DNA of 38,873 nt from WSZY01 sp964559845 (GTDB taxonomy: Bacteria > Pseudomonadota > Zetaproteobacteria > Mariprofundales > Mariprofundaceae). Positions 15,748-24,894 of this stretch are shown here, one piece after another. Location of the stretch: contig CAZLJF010000016.1 of NCBI GenBank assembly GCA_964559845.1, positions 1 to 38,873 of the forward strand, written 5' to 3'. The notes below the pieces were generated by a model. The model was not told the DNA's origin, made no database searches, and was given only the letters and a program-made list of their open reading frames with translations. Made by a program: the position numbers and the translations under genes. The first letter of the stretch is position 1, and each line of letters begins with the position of its first letter.

Positions 15748-15942
15748 TCATCTGTTCAGGAAGTGGGCCGGGTATACGAAATGATTCCGCAGCACCCTGA
15801 CGGTTTCCGCAGAAGATAGGCTGTAACGTGTAACGGCTGCACTTTTGTTGGACGAGGCGAAAATATCCATGCCGCCACGGGTTGCAGCCAGAGCGATATC
15901 ACTGCAACTCAAAAGAGACAGAAAAATGATTAAGAGGCGCAT
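15748..15942 (-). CDS. Small predicted exported protein, unknown function
   Basis: 64 residues. A clear signal peptide (MRLLIIFLSLLSCSDIALA, cleavage after ALA) leaves a mature chain of about 45 residues, beginning ATRGGMDIFASS and containing NKSAAVTRYSLSSAETVRVL. The spacing of hydrophobic residues weakly recalls the first strands of bacterial SH3 domains, but it is too short for a full domain. No clear ribosome-binding site is visible. It sits 31 nt after dxs and 100 nt before the preferred tlyA start, on the same strand, so it would be cotranscribed. It could be a truncated remnant. Confidence 0.45.
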   Translation of the reverse strand: MRLLIIFLSLLSCSDIALAATRGGMDIFASSNKSAAVTRYSLSSAETVRVLRNHFVYPAHFLNR

Positions 15943-15973
15943 AGTGTCAATGTAGATACGCCTGTTGAAGCTG

Positions 15974-17845
15974 TCAAAGTCCGGAGAGCTCCTTTAGCCG
16001 CCTGGCGATGCACTCTGTATCAAGTGCCAGGTCGTGGAGAATCTGTTGCTGGGTACCATGTTCGGGGAACAGGTCCGGCATGCCGATGTGTGCAAATGGC
16101 CCATGCCAGCCGGATGAGAGCGCCAGTGCGGCAATGGCCTCACCAATACCGCCCTGTATGGAGCCCTCTTCAACAATGGCAAGCGGCTTGCCCGGTTTCA
16201 GGTGAGCCTTGATGGTTTCACTGTCCAATGGTTTGATAAAGCGAAGATTGAGAACGGTATAATTTAAGCCGTTTTCAGATGCGAGCTGCTCTGCCGCACT
16301 TAGTGCATCATGCGTGCGTGTACCAACACTAATGAGCAGACCATCGTTGCCTTTGCGCAACACTTCTGCCTTGCCAACAGGCAGGGGCGCTGGCTTGTCA
16401 AGTTCCATGCCTACACCATTGCCGCGTGGATAGCGGATGGCCACAGGGCCATCCAGCGTGAATGCCGTGGCCAGCATGTTTCTTAGTTCCTGCTCATCCT
16501 TCGGCGCCATGATGGTGATATTCGGCAGGCAACGCAGGAAGGCGATGTCAAACATGCCGGTGTGCGTGGCGCCATCCGCACCAACGATGCCCGCCCGATC
16601 CAGACAGAAGAGAACCGGCAGATTCTGGATGCAGATGTCATGGATAATCTGATCATAGGCGCGTTGCATGAAGGTCGAATAAATGGCAACAACAGGCCTG
16701 AAGCCTTCGGTCGCAAGGCCGCCTGCAAAAGTGACCGCATGTTGTTCGGCAATGCCGACATCAAAACAGCGACCCGGATGGCGCCTGTTGAAAATTGAGA
16801 TGCCTGTTCCGCCCGGCATGGCTGCTGTAATGGCGATAATGCGCTCATCGTGATCGGCCAGTTCGGCCAGCGTATCACCAAATACCTGGGTGTAGGTGGG
16901 CGTGGTAGCAGCGGATTTAATAGGCTTGCCATTTTCAATACTGTACGGGCCGAGACCATGCCAGGTTTCCGGATCATCTTCTGCAGGTGAGAAACCAAGT
17001 CCCTTTTTGGTTAGTACATGTAGTAGGATCGGGCCATCCAGAGCCTTGCAGTTTTCAAGTGTTGGCAATAGATGGTCAAAATCGTGACCATCAATCGGGC
17101 CGATGTAGCGAAAGCCCATCTCTTCAAACAGGGTGCCCGGCGTGATCATGCCTTTGACATGCTCTTCCACACGCTTGGCAGCTTCCAGGGCACCGGGCAG
17201 TTTCTCCAGCACCTTGCGCGTGGCATCTTTTACACCGGTATAGGTCTTGCCGGTAATCACACGCGCCAGGTAAGCGGACATGGCCCCTACATTGGGCGCG
17301 ATCGACATCTCATTGTCATTGAGAATGACCAGCAAACGATTGTTGTGAGCGCCGGCATGATTGAGTGCTTCAAATGCCATGCCGCCTGTCAATGCGCCAT
17401 CACCAATGACGGCAATGGCATGGTGATGCTCTTTTTTCAGATCACGTCCAACTGCGATACCATAGGCTGCCGAAATAGAGGTTGAGGCATGGCCTGCGCC
17501 AAAGGCATCATGTTCCGATTCGGAGCGTTTGGTAAAACCGCAGAGGCCACCATATTGGCGAATACCCGGCATACCATGAAGACGGCCGGTCAGAATTTTG
17601 TGCGGATAGGCCTGATGACCAACATCCCAGACGATTTTATCACGCGGGGAATCAAACAGGTAGTGCAGTGCGATGGAGAGCTCCACAACACCCAGCCCCG
17701 CTCCAAGATGACCGCCAATGGGAGCCAGTGTTTTGATCAGATACTGGCGCATCTCCCGGGCCAGCTGGGGCAGTTGCTCCCGGCTCAACGCCTTAAGGTC
17801 GGCCGTGCCGTGGATATGATACAGCAACTCGATGGGATTGTTCAC
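15974..17845 (-). CDS. dxs: 1-deoxy-D-xylulose-5-phosphate synthase
   Basis: 623 residues, full length. Dxs condenses pyruvate and glyceraldehyde 3-phosphate in the first step of the MEP isoprenoid pathway, using thiamine diphosphate. Seen are WDVGHQAYPHKILTGR, the cofactor motif GDGALTGG, the DRAGIVGADGATHTGMFD segment and a transketolase C-terminal domain. The start codon overlaps the ispA stop by 4 nt, so precursor supply and prenyl elongation are coupled in one operon. Confidence 0.97.
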   Translation of the reverse strand: MNNPIELLYHIHGTADLKALSREQLPQLAREMRQYLIKTLAPIGGHLGAGLGVVELSIALHYLFDSPRDKIVWDVGHQAYPHKILTGRLHGMPGIRQYGGLCGFTKRSESEHDAFGAGHASTSISAAYGIAVGRDLKKEHHHAIAVIGDGALTGGMAFEALNHAGAHNNRLLVILNDNEMSIAPNVGAMSAYLARVITGKTYTGVKDATRKVLEKLPGALEAAKRVEEHVKGMITPGTLFEEMGFRYIGPIDGHDFDHLLPTLENCKALDGPILLHVLTKKGLGFSPAEDDPETWHGLGPYSIENGKPIKSAATTPTYTQVFGDTLAELADHDERIIAITAAMPGGTGISIFNRRHPGRCFDVGIAEQHAVTFAGGLATEGFRPVVAIYSTFMQRAYDQIIHDICIQNLPVLFCLDRAGIVGADGATHTGMFDIAFLRCLPNITIMAPKDEQELRNMLATAFTLDGPVAIRYPRGNGVGMELDKPAPLPVGKAEVLRKGNDGLLISVGTRTHDALSAAEQLASENGLNYTVLNLRFIKPLDSETIKAHLKPGKPLAIVEEGSIQGGIGEAIAALALSSGWHGPFAHIGMPDLFPEHGTQQQILHDLALDTECIARRLKELSGL

Positions 17846-18729
17846 TTGTTGCGACCAAAAATATAGTGAGCCAGTGAAGCCAGTTGCATGCCCTGTTCGC
17901 CCAGGGGTGAAGATGCTTCCAGTGCAATATCACGCATCTCTTCAGCCAGTTCGCGGGCCTTTTCCAGTCCAACCTGTGATACATAGGTCGCTTTGTTCTG
18001 CGCCTCATCCTTGCCGGCGCTCTTGCCCAGTTCATCTGTTGTGGCTGTAGCATCGAGAATATCATCGGCAATCTGGAAAAGCAGGCCGACAGCCTTCCCG
18101 TAGCGGGAGCATGCCGCGAGTTTCTCACTGTCTGCGCCAGCCAGCAGAGCGCCCGCTTCACAGCAGTAACGCAGCAGAGCACCTGTTTTGTGAAGATGAA
18201 TGCGCTCCACTTCAAGTACGCTCTTCACGCCACCAGCTTCGGCTTCCATATCCAGCATTTGCCCGCCAACCATGCCCTGGGCGCCGGATGCGATAGCAAG
18301 GTGCTTGAGCAGCTCAATACGGGTGGCAGCGTCATGTTCCATGCCGGCAAGCAGTTCAAAACTGAGCGCCTGAAGCGCATCAGCCGCAAGAATGGCGGTT
18401 GCTTCATCAAACTTTTTATGAGCGGTCGCCATGCCCCGGCGAAGATCATCATTATCCATACATGGCAGGTCATCGTGCATCAGCGAATAGGTGTGCATAC
18501 ACTCAATGCTCATGGCGGCAGGCATTACGGAGGCGGGGTTGTTACCGCCACATGCCTTGTAACACTCCATGATGAGTGCCGGGCGAATCCGTTTGCCTCC
18601 AGCCAGTAGTGAATAACGCATTGCATCCCAGAGGCGTTCAGGCACGGTTCCGCGTTTCGTGGCAAGCAACTGCTCCAGTGCATGGTTTACATGCTTTGCA
18701 TGCGACTCAAGAAATGGGATATCGGGCAC
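17842..18729 (-). CDS. ispA: Farnesyl/geranylgeranyl diphosphate synthase
   Basis: 295 residues, typical short-chain trans-prenyltransferase. The first aspartate-rich motif is DDLPCMDNDD (D86-D95) and the second is QIADDILD; between them is GQMLDMEAE. It elongates DMAPP with IPP to farnesyl diphosphate or slightly longer chains; product length cannot be fixed from this alone. It starts 2 nt after the xseB stop and overlaps dxs by 4 nt. The order xseB-ispA-dxs is widespread in proteobacteria. Confidence 0.95.
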   Translation of the reverse strand: MPDIPFLESHAKHVNHALEQLLATKRGTVPERLWDAMRYSLLAGGKRIRPALIMECYKACGGNNPASVMPAAMSIECMHTYSLMHDDLPCMDNDDLRRGMATAHKKFDEATAILAADALQALSFELLAGMEHDAATRIELLKHLAIASGAQGMVGGQMLDMEAEAGGVKSVLEVERIHLHKTGALLRYCCEAGALLAGADSEKLAACSRYGKAVGLLFQIADDILDATATTDELGKSAGKDEAQNKATYVSQVGLEKARELAEEMRDIALEASSPLGEQGMQLASLAHYIFGRNK

Positions 18730-18731
18730 GA

Positions 18732-18956
18732 CTACTCGCTATTTTGATCGTTCAGGATTTGCAGGCGCTGCTCCGCATGGTCCAGCAGGGCTTCACAGCG
18801 GCGGGAGAGCTGCACACCGGATTCAAATGCAGCCACGCTCTCTTCCAGAGGCAGTTGACCGGATTCCAGCTTTTCCACCAGAGCGGTCAACTGTTTAAGG
18901 GCCTCTTCGAAAGAGAGGTTTTCAATGCTCTGTGATGTTGGCTCTGTTTTGCTCAC
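18732..18956 (-). CDS. xseB: Exodeoxyribonuclease VII small subunit
   Basis: 74 residues from GTG 18956, which has AGGAG 7 nt upstream; a longer in-frame start at 18998 lacks this. The family signature is present as FEEALKQLTALVEKLESGQL followed by PLEESVAAFESGV, the two-helix hairpin that coats the large subunit XseA. The enzyme degrades single-stranded DNA. First gene of the xseB-ispA-dxs operon, divergent from lipB; the operon promoter should lie in the short gap to lipB. Confidence 0.93.
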   Translation of the reverse strand: MSKTEPTSQSIENLSFEEALKQLTALVEKLESGQLPLEESVAAFESGVQLSRRCEALLDHAEQRLQILNDQNSE

Positions 18957-19040
18957 GACCCGCTCCTGTAGAAAGAGATGGCTATTGTAGGCCGCCACAA
19001 TTCATGGTCAATGGAGGATCACAGCGTTAGCCTTTCCGGT

Positions 19041-19700
19041 ATGTCCGACAAGTTCTCAAATGTGACCGAATTCGAGGTGATTCACCATGACCGGCAGACC
19101 TATCCGGAGTCGCTTTCTGAGCAGGAGCGGTTTGTGGCTGAACTGCTTGAGGGCAAGCGGGGCAATACCCTGATACTGACGGAACATCCGCCGGTCTATA
19201 CGCTGGGAACATCTGGCAGTGCTTCGGATGTGTTAGTCCGTAATATCGATGGTGAGCGCATTGACGTGTTTGAGTCAGGCCGGGGAGGCGAAGTGACCTA
19301 TCATGGACCGGGGCAACTGGTCTGTTATGTTATCGTCGATATCAGCAGCGAGCAGGATCTGCACAGACATGTCTGGCGGCTGGAGGAGATGGTGATCCGC
19401 ACCCTGTCCGATTTCGGTATTGAAGCCGGACGCAATGATCGTGGTATTGGTGTCTGGGTTGGTGATAAAAAGATTGCTGCAGTCGGTGTGCGCTGCCGAA
19501 AATGGGTCACCTATCATGGCATTGCACTGAACATCCATCCAAATATGAAACATTTTCAGGGCATCATCACCTGCGGCATGGAAGACAGGCCGGTGACATC
19601 CATGCATCGACTTGGAACGGATGCGTCACGTGTCGGCATCGAACGGCGTATTCGGGCCCATGCGGAAGCGCTGTTTGCAAAACTGGACGGAAGCGGTTGA
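19041..19700 (+). CDS. lipB: Octanoyltransferase LipB
   Basis: Transfers octanoyl from acyl carrier protein to lipoyl domains, the first step of protein lipoylation. Motifs: ESGRGGEVTYHGPGQLVCY, the catalytic Lys in GDKKIAAVGVR and the catalytic Cys in GIITCGMEDRPVTS. From ATG 19041 it is 219 residues, close to the E. coli length. In-frame ATGs at 19011 and 18978 would add 10 or 21 residues, and no start has a clear ribosome-binding site, so the N-terminus is uncertain. Its substrates include the two lipoyl-bearing PDH proteins encoded near the end of this window. Confidence 0.92.
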   Translation: MSDKFSNVTEFEVIHHDRQTYPESLSEQERFVAELLEGKRGNTLILTEHPPVYTLGTSGSASDVLVRNIDGERIDVFESGRGGEVTYHGPGQLVCYVIVDISSEQDLHRHVWRLEEMVIRTLSDFGIEAGRNDRGIGVWVGDKKIAAVGVRCRKWVTYHGIALNIHPNMKHFQGIITCGMEDRPVTSMHRLGTDASRVGIERRIRAHAEALFAKLDGSG

Positions 19701-19767
19701 AGCATTGGGCTGTCTCGTTAGAGATTCAGCATGGTATATCTTCAAAGATTTTCAGGTTTGACTCTCC

Positions 19768-20499
19768 TTAGCGCCCAATGGTTTCCAGCATGGCCTCGAC
19801 TGTTTTAACTGCCTGTTTCAAAGCTTCTTCATCACGGCTGCTTAAGCAGATTTTGCCACACGGTTTGTTGCCGCATATTCTGGGATAGGAGCCGATCTCA
19901 ACTGCTTGATGGTTATTCTGAATCGCTTCAAGATCGTTGGCAAATATACTTTCGGGTAGTTCCACATCAATTTCATGGCGGATAAACGGGTGCTTGTCAT
20001 CGCCAAATTCGGGCAGGATGGCATCAAGTTGTGATTCAAAGATATAAGGAACACCTGCCAACACATAGACATTGTTGAGTTTTGCACCCGGAGCAATGGT
20101 TTTCGGACAACGAATCAGGTGCGCACCCTGCGGCACACGGCTCATACGACGGCGCCCATCATTCATGCCCTCTTTACCGTAGTGTTCTGTCATCATCTGT
20201 ACAATATATTTATGTTCAATGAGTCCCACGCCAAAGGCTGCAGCCACGGCATCCATGGTAATGTCATCGTGAGTGGGGCCGATGCCACCGCTGGTGATGA
20301 CGGCATCAAACTGTACCCGCAAGCGATTCAAAGTTGAGACAATGGCCTCCTGAATATCCGGAACGATCGCGATTTCACCCAGTCTGCAGCCTCGGTCAAA
20401 CAGCTTTTGTGTGGCCAGATATGCATTGGCTTCCCGGGTGCGCCCGGAGAGGACTTCATTGCCAATAACAAGGATAGCGGCTGTCTGATGGTTACCCAT
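19768..20499 (-). CDS. CinA/MoaB-type molybdopterin-binding domain protein
   Basis: 243 residues from ATG 20499 (GNHQTAAILVIGNEVLSGRT). This is the MoaB/MogA-like domain found at the N-terminus of CinA: GNEVLSGRTREANAYLA and ITSGGIGPTHDDITMDAVA are present, and no C-terminal PncC deamidase domain follows. Standalone proteins of this kind are common in proteobacteria; the function is unclear, possibly ADP-ribose or pyridine-nucleotide pyrophosphatase as for CinA. A GTG at 20583 would extend it by 28 residues with little support. Convergent with lipB. Confidence 0.88.
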   Translation of the reverse strand: MGNHQTAAILVIGNEVLSGRTREANAYLATQKLFDRGCRLGEIAIVPDIQEAIVSTLNRLRVQFDAVITSGGIGPTHDDITMDAVAAAFGVGLIEHKYIVQMMTEHYGKEGMNDGRRRMSRVPQGAHLIRCPKTIAPGAKLNNVYVLAGVPYIFESQLDAILPEFGDDKHPFIRHEIDVELPESIFANDLEAIQNNHQAVEIGSYPRICGNKPCGKICLSSRDEEALKQAVKTVEAMLETIGR

Positions 20500-20787
20500 A
20501 AAAGCGGAGCATAGCCGGAATGAGTGGATGCGTCCAAATTGGCAAAGGAGCCGGTTTTTCTTTGCATGTCCACAAATCAGCACGATAGCTGATTTGGATG
20601 CTCCTTAGGGCGGGGTAAAATCCTGAAGGCCATGGATGGCAAAAGGCGCCCGGTATCTGCCTGCCCTTCGGGTTTCATCGGTGACGCATGAAAATGGGCG
20701 CGACGTTGCTTCTTTATCCCATTTTTATACTTTTCCCGGCAGATGAACAGGGAATTTCTACCATATTCATGGAACTCTCTTTTACCG

Positions 20788-20820
20788 CGATAAAAGTCCG
20801 GGGCAGGAGACCCCGGACGT
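20788..20820 (-). terminator. Rho-independent terminator after htpX
   Basis: On the minus strand an 8-bp perfect stem GTCCGGGG/CCCCGGAC (20811-20818 with 20796-20803, 7-nt loop) is followed by TTTTATCG. It lies 7 nt past the htpX stop. I see no gene in the remaining stretch 20500-20787 up to the CinA-type gene. Confidence 0.85.
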
Positions 20821-20825
20821 ATCAA

Positions 20826-21719
20826 TCAACCTCTACGGTTCCGCAAGGCTTCTACACGCTCTGCAATCGGTGGATGCGTCGCAAAGAGGCCGGAGAAGGC
20901 GCCATAAATCTTCATGGTTGCCAGTGCATCCTCCTCATGATGCTCATTCTGATGCTGTACGGCATGCTGCCGGGAAAGTGCATCCAGCTTCTGCAGCGCA
21001 CTGATCATGTGGTCTGCACCGAGCGCATCAGCGGCATAGGCATCGGCACGGAACTCCCGCCTGCGTGAGAACCATGTAATTGGAATCATGGCGAGGATGG
21101 ACAAGACAAACTGAAGGCCCATGTAGATGGCAAAGCCCATCCAGTAATTACGCTCCATAATCGGGCGTGCAATCATGCGCGCCACAAAATAGACGAAGGT
21201 GTTCATCAGGCCCTGCAACAGCGTGGTTGCCAGCATATCGCCATTGGCAATATGGCCTACTTCATGGGCCAGCACGGCTTTCAGTTCGTTGTCAGTCATG
21301 CTTGTAGCAAGACCGGAAGAGACGGCAATCATGGCATTGTTGCGTGTCGGGCCGGTGGCAAAGGCGTTGGGCGTATCATCCCAGTAGACCCAGACCTCCG
21401 GCATCTTGATGCCTTCGCGCCTGGCCAGTTGCTGTACGGTTTCATAGACCACTTTTTCCTTCGGTGTGGATGGCTGAATCACCTGCTGCATGCGCATGCC
21501 GCGTTTGGCCAGCCATTTGGACATAAAGAGCGAGATAAATGCGCCGCCAAAACCGAATACCAGCGCCCAGGCAAACTCGTGGGTGGCGATTGAACCGCGC
21601 ATGTAGATGCCGAACTGCGGCAGTACAAAATTGATCAGGATGTTACCGCTGATAATCAGGGTAAACATGATCAGCAGGTTGGTAATGATCAGCAGGCCGA
21701 TGCCTTTGAGTGAACGCAT
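20826..21719 (-). CDS. htpX: Membrane zinc protease HtpX
   Basis: 297 residues, the family's standard length. Two N-terminal membrane helices (about 5-33 and 48-70) precede the M48 protease motif HEVGHIANGD (H152, E153, H156), and two more hydrophobic segments follow near 160-200. HtpX degrades damaged or misfolded inner-membrane proteins and works alongside FtsH. Divergent from lon, another stress protease; a sigma-32-like promoter is visible upstream. A terminator follows directly. Confidence 0.96.
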   Translation of the reverse strand: MRSLKGIGLLIITNLLIMFTLIISGNILINFVLPQFGIYMRGSIATHEFAWALVFGFGGAFISLFMSKWLAKRGMRMQQVIQPSTPKEKVVYETVQQLARREGIKMPEVWVYWDDTPNAFATGPTRNNAMIAVSSGLATSMTDNELKAVLAHEVGHIANGDMLATTLLQGLMNTFVYFVARMIARPIMERNYWMGFAIYMGLQFVLSILAMIPITWFSRRREFRADAYAADALGADHMISALQKLDALSRQHAVQHQNEHHEEDALATMKIYGAFSGLFATHPPIAERVEALRNRRG

Positions 21720-21749
21720 GAACGACTCCTTAGTTGTGTTTCAGTCTTT

Positions 21750-21776
21750 GTAGGGTATAAAGTTGATGAATTCAAG
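21750..21776 (-). promoter_or_regulatory. Possible heat-shock (sigma-32-like) promoter of htpX
   Basis: Reading the minus strand, CTTGAA (21771-21776) is followed after 15 nt by CCCTAC (21750-21755), about 31 nt before the htpX start codon. This resembles the sigma-32 consensus CTTGAAA, 11-16 nt, CCCCATnT. The -10 part is imperfect. Confidence 0.35.
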
Positions 21777-21853
21777 CACTGCCATGTTAAAAACCGATGA
21801 ATTATTCGTTCATAGGATTGAAACTGATGCTATGCTTCCTTACAAAGAGAGTT

Positions 21854-24280
21854 ATGAACGATATTACACACGAATCCGAAATTGTTGATGCAGATATAGC
21901 GGAAGAGAACAGCAACCAGCCATCACTGGTCAGGGCCAGCGAGATCTGGCCGCCGCATCTTCCGATCTTTCCTCTGTCGAACCGTCCTCTGTTCCCCGGC
22001 CTGATTGTACCGCTGATCTATGAAGGCGATGAGATGATGAAGGCCATCCGCAACCTGGCAGATATAGGGCAGCATCATATCGGCCTGATTCTGGTGCGTG
22101 ATGAAGAGGCGACCTTTGAGCCCAAAAATCTCTATAGCGTTGGCGTTATCGCAAAGGTGATCAAGGCGGTTGAAATCGAGGAGCATGGCCTGCATCTGGT
22201 TGTTGAGTGCCTGGAGCGATTCAAGGTGCGGGAGTGGCTGGAAGGTGCAAAGGTGCTGCGGGCACAGGTTGAGTATCATATAGCCAGTGCCTACAAAGAT
22301 AATGTTGAGATGCGCGCCTATACCGTGGCGATCATCAATATTATCAAAGAGCTGCTGAAACATAACCCGCTTTACGAAGAGGAGCTGCGTTTTTTTGCTT
22401 CCCGCTTCAACACTGATGAGCCGGCACGGCTGGCTGATTTTGCTGCCGGGCTGACAACGGCAGACCGGACAGAGTTGCAGGATGTGCTGGAGACCTATCC
22501 GATTTTTGATCGCATGAAGAAGGTGATCACGCTGCTTAATCGTGAACTGAATGTCAGCAAAGTGCAGCGGCGGATTCGTGAAAATATCAATGAGCGCGTA
22601 TCCGAGCAGCAGCGCAAGTTTTTCCTGCATGAGCAGTTGCACGAGATCAAACGCGAACTGGGTCTGGATGCTGATCCGCGGGAGCAGGAAGTAGAAAAAC
22701 TGAAAAAGCTGGCAAGCAAGCTGGTTTTCAGCGAAGAGGCCCGGAAGGTCTTTGATGAGGAGCTGGAAAAACTTGAGATGCTGGAGCCGTCCGCTCCGGA
22801 ATATGGCGTAATACGCAACTATCTGGACTGGCTGGTGCATCTGCCATGGGGCCAGTTTGCCAAAGACCGCTTTAACCTGAAAATCGCATCCAGGGTATTA
22901 AATAAGCATCATGCAGGCCTTGATGACATCAAGGACAGAATGCTGGAGTTTATTGCGGTAGGCGCCCGCAAGAAGGAGGTGGGAGGTTCCATTATCCTGT
23001 TTGTCGGCCCGCCCGGCGTAGGCAAGACCTCACTGGGCAAGGCGATTGCCGAGGCGGTAAACCGGCCGTTTTTCCGCTTTTCTGTCGGCGGTATGCGCGA
23101 TGAAGCCGAGATTAAAGGGCATCGTCGCACCTATATTGGTGCGATGCCCGGCAAGATTGTGCAGGCGCTGAAACAGGTGAAGGCGGCCAATCCGGTCATC
23201 ATGATTGATGAGGTGGACAAGATCGGAAACGATTTCCGGGGAGACCCATCATCGGCACTGCTTGAGGTGCTGGATCCGGAACAGAACGGCGATTTTATGG
23301 ATCACTATCTGGATGTCCGTTTTGACCTGTCGCGCGTGTTGTTCCTGCTGACCGCCAATCAGCTGGATACAGTACCGGCGCCGCTGCTGGATCGCGCGGA
23401 AATTATTCGCCTGCCCGGTTATATCGCCTCTGAAAAGATGGAGATTGCCAGAAAGCATCTGCTGCCAAGGCAGATGGAGGTACATGGCCTGACGCGTGAT
23501 GATATCAGGATCAGCAAGAGCGCCATTGCAAAAATTGTTGAGGATTATGCCAGAGAGCCGGGTGTTCGCCGGGTGGAGCAACTGCTTAAAAAGATTCTGC
23601 GCAAGGCCGCCTACAAACTGGTGAATGGCGATCTGAAACCGCCGATCAGCATCGGTGCCCGGGATCTGATAGATTACATTGGCAATCCAAGGTTTACCAA
23701 AGAGCCGTTCCGCCAGGATATCGGCCTGGCAACAGGCCTTGCCTGGACGGCGATGGGCGGTACAACATTGACGCTTGAGGTGGCCATTGCGCATCAGGAC
23801 AGGCGCGGCATGAAGGTAACCGGTCAGCTTGGCAAAGTGATGCAGGAGTCGGCAGAGCTTGCCTATTCATATATCTCATCCAACCTGTCCCGCTTTGGTG
23901 CGCCTGTGGATTTCTTCGACAAGGCATTCCTGCATCTGCATGTGCCTGAAGGAGCAGTGAAAAAGGATGGGCCTTCTGCCGGTATTACGATCGCGACAGC
24001 GCTGCTGTCATTGGCGCTGAACAAAACTCCGAAAGCCGTTGCCATGACCGGTGAAATGACCCTGACCGGTGATGTGCTTGCCATTGGCGGTGTACGCGAG
24101 AAATTGCTGGCTGCCAAGCGTCTGGGGGTACATGAAGTAGTTTTGCCAAAAGTAAACCGGCTAGATGTGGAGGAGCTTCCTGACTCTGTAGCGGAGGGGT
24201 TGACGATTCATTATGCCAGCCATTTTGAAGATGTGGCCAAACTGATGTTCGCTATTCGCCTTCGTCCCAAAAAGAGATAG
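21854..24280 (+). CDS. lon: ATP-dependent Lon protease
   Basis: 808 residues from ATG 21854; an upstream in-frame ATG at 21797 would add 19 hydrophobic residues and is less likely. An N-terminal substrate-binding LON domain (LPIFPLSNRPLFPGLIVPLI) precedes a coiled-coil region, the AAA+ module with Walker A GPPGVGKTS (about 384-392) and Walker B VIMIDEVDK, and the protease domain. That domain has the catalytic Ser in KKDGPSAG (about 707) and the Lys in GGVREKLLAAKRLG (about 750). A cytoplasmic protease of misfolded and regulatory proteins. Divergent from htpX. Confidence 0.97.
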   Translation: MNDITHESEIVDADIAEENSNQPSLVRASEIWPPHLPIFPLSNRPLFPGLIVPLIYEGDEMMKAIRNLADIGQHHIGLILVRDEEATFEPKNLYSVGVIAKVIKAVEIEEHGLHLVVECLERFKVREWLEGAKVLRAQVEYHIASAYKDNVEMRAYTVAIINIIKELLKHNPLYEEELRFFASRFNTDEPARLADFAAGLTTADRTELQDVLETYPIFDRMKKVITLLNRELNVSKVQRRIRENINERVSEQQRKFFLHEQLHEIKRELGLDADPREQEVEKLKKLASKLVFSEEARKVFDEELEKLEMLEPSAPEYGVIRNYLDWLVHLPWGQFAKDRFNLKIASRVLNKHHAGLDDIKDRMLEFIAVGARKKEVGGSIILFVGPPGVGKTSLGKAIAEAVNRPFFRFSVGGMRDEAEIKGHRRTYIGAMPGKIVQALKQVKAANPVIMIDEVDKIGNDFRGDPSSALLEVLDPEQNGDFMDHYLDVRFDLSRVLFLLTANQLDTVPAPLLDRAEIIRLPGYIASEKMEIARKHLLPRQMEVHGLTRDDIRISKSAIAKIVEDYAREPGVRRVEQLLKKILRKAAYKLVNGDLKPPISIGARDLIDYIGNPRFTKEPFRQDIGLATGLAWTAMGGTTLTLEVAIAHQDRRGMKVTGQLGKVMQESAELAYSYISSNLSRFGAPVDFFDKAFLHLHVPEGAVKKDGPSAGITIATALLSLALNKTPKAVAMTGEMTLTGDVLAIGGVREKLLAAKRLGVHEVVLPKVNRLDVEELPDSVAEGLTIHYASHFEDVAKLMFAIRLRPKKR

Positions 24281-24331
24281 TCTTCGCGTCCCTGCAAGCA
24301 AGAACTCTCATTTTTACAGAAAGGAAACAGG

Positions 24332-24868
24332 TTGAACTATTCATTAGAGATTTATGATGTGCGTGGGGGTTACCCTTTAAAAACGGGGAAAGCGATACCA
24401 TTTTCCCGGGCAAGTAGAGCAAAAGAGTTTTTCGAGAAGTGCAGGCTCGCTTATGAAGTGGAGGCGGATGCCTGTGAATTTATGCTTGGGCTGAATTTTG
24501 ATGGGTCTCTGGCAGAGTTGATCTGTATTTCGGAGAAGGGATTTACAGAAATAATCGGCGAAGCGCCTGAATCCAACTCGTTTTATAAACAGCAGCGCGG
24601 CCCACGGGCTGCCCTGACCATAGCCGAGCAGCGAAACCTGCGCACCATCTGCGGAAAGTTGAAACAGATTTTTCCTGATCGTGAGTTTAATGACGATACA
24701 ATTGTTGAAGAGATGATTGGAGCTTCTGCTGTAAACAGCAACTTTTCACGCTGTTCAAACTGCAATTTACCGATGTATGTGGAAGTCAAAGAGGATCATC
24801 GCTGTTTTCGTTGCGGAAAAGAGGAGTTGTGTAGCTACTGCCTCACTTCACATGGTTGCAGGGGATAA
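24332..24868 (+). CDS. Uncharacterised protein with C-terminal Cys-rich (zinc-ribbon-like) domain
   Basis: 178 residues from TTG 24332, supported by AAAGGA 6-7 nt upstream. The first 130 residues form a soluble alpha/beta-looking domain that I do not recognise. The C-terminus has regularly spaced Cys pairs: C141-C144, C158-C161, C167-C170, then H174 and C176, enough for two zinc sites (CSNC, CFRC, CSYC). Such treble-clef or ribbon ends often bind nucleic acid or protein. It follows lon by 51 nt on the same strand and might be cotranscribed. Function unknown. Confidence 0.75.
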   Translation: MNYSLEIYDVRGGYPLKTGKAIPFSRASRAKEFFEKCRLAYEVEADACEFMLGLNFDGSLAELICISEKGFTEIIGEAPESNSFYKQQRGPRAALTIAEQRNLRTICGKLKQIFPDREFNDDTIVEEMIGASAVNSNFSRCSNCNLPMYVEVKEDHRCFRCGKEELCSYCLTSHGCRG

Positions 24869-24869
24869 C

Positions 24870-24894
24870 AACCCTTCGGAGAGGGTCTGTTTTC
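24870..24894 (+). terminator. Weak terminator after the Cys-rich gene
   Basis: ACCCT (24871-24875) pairs with AGGGT (24882-24886) around TCGGAG, followed by CTGTTTTCATT. The stem is short and the T run interrupted, so efficiency is doubtful. The rest of the gap to lspA (24895-24987) shows only a 19-codon open frame that I do not credit. Confidence 0.4.
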
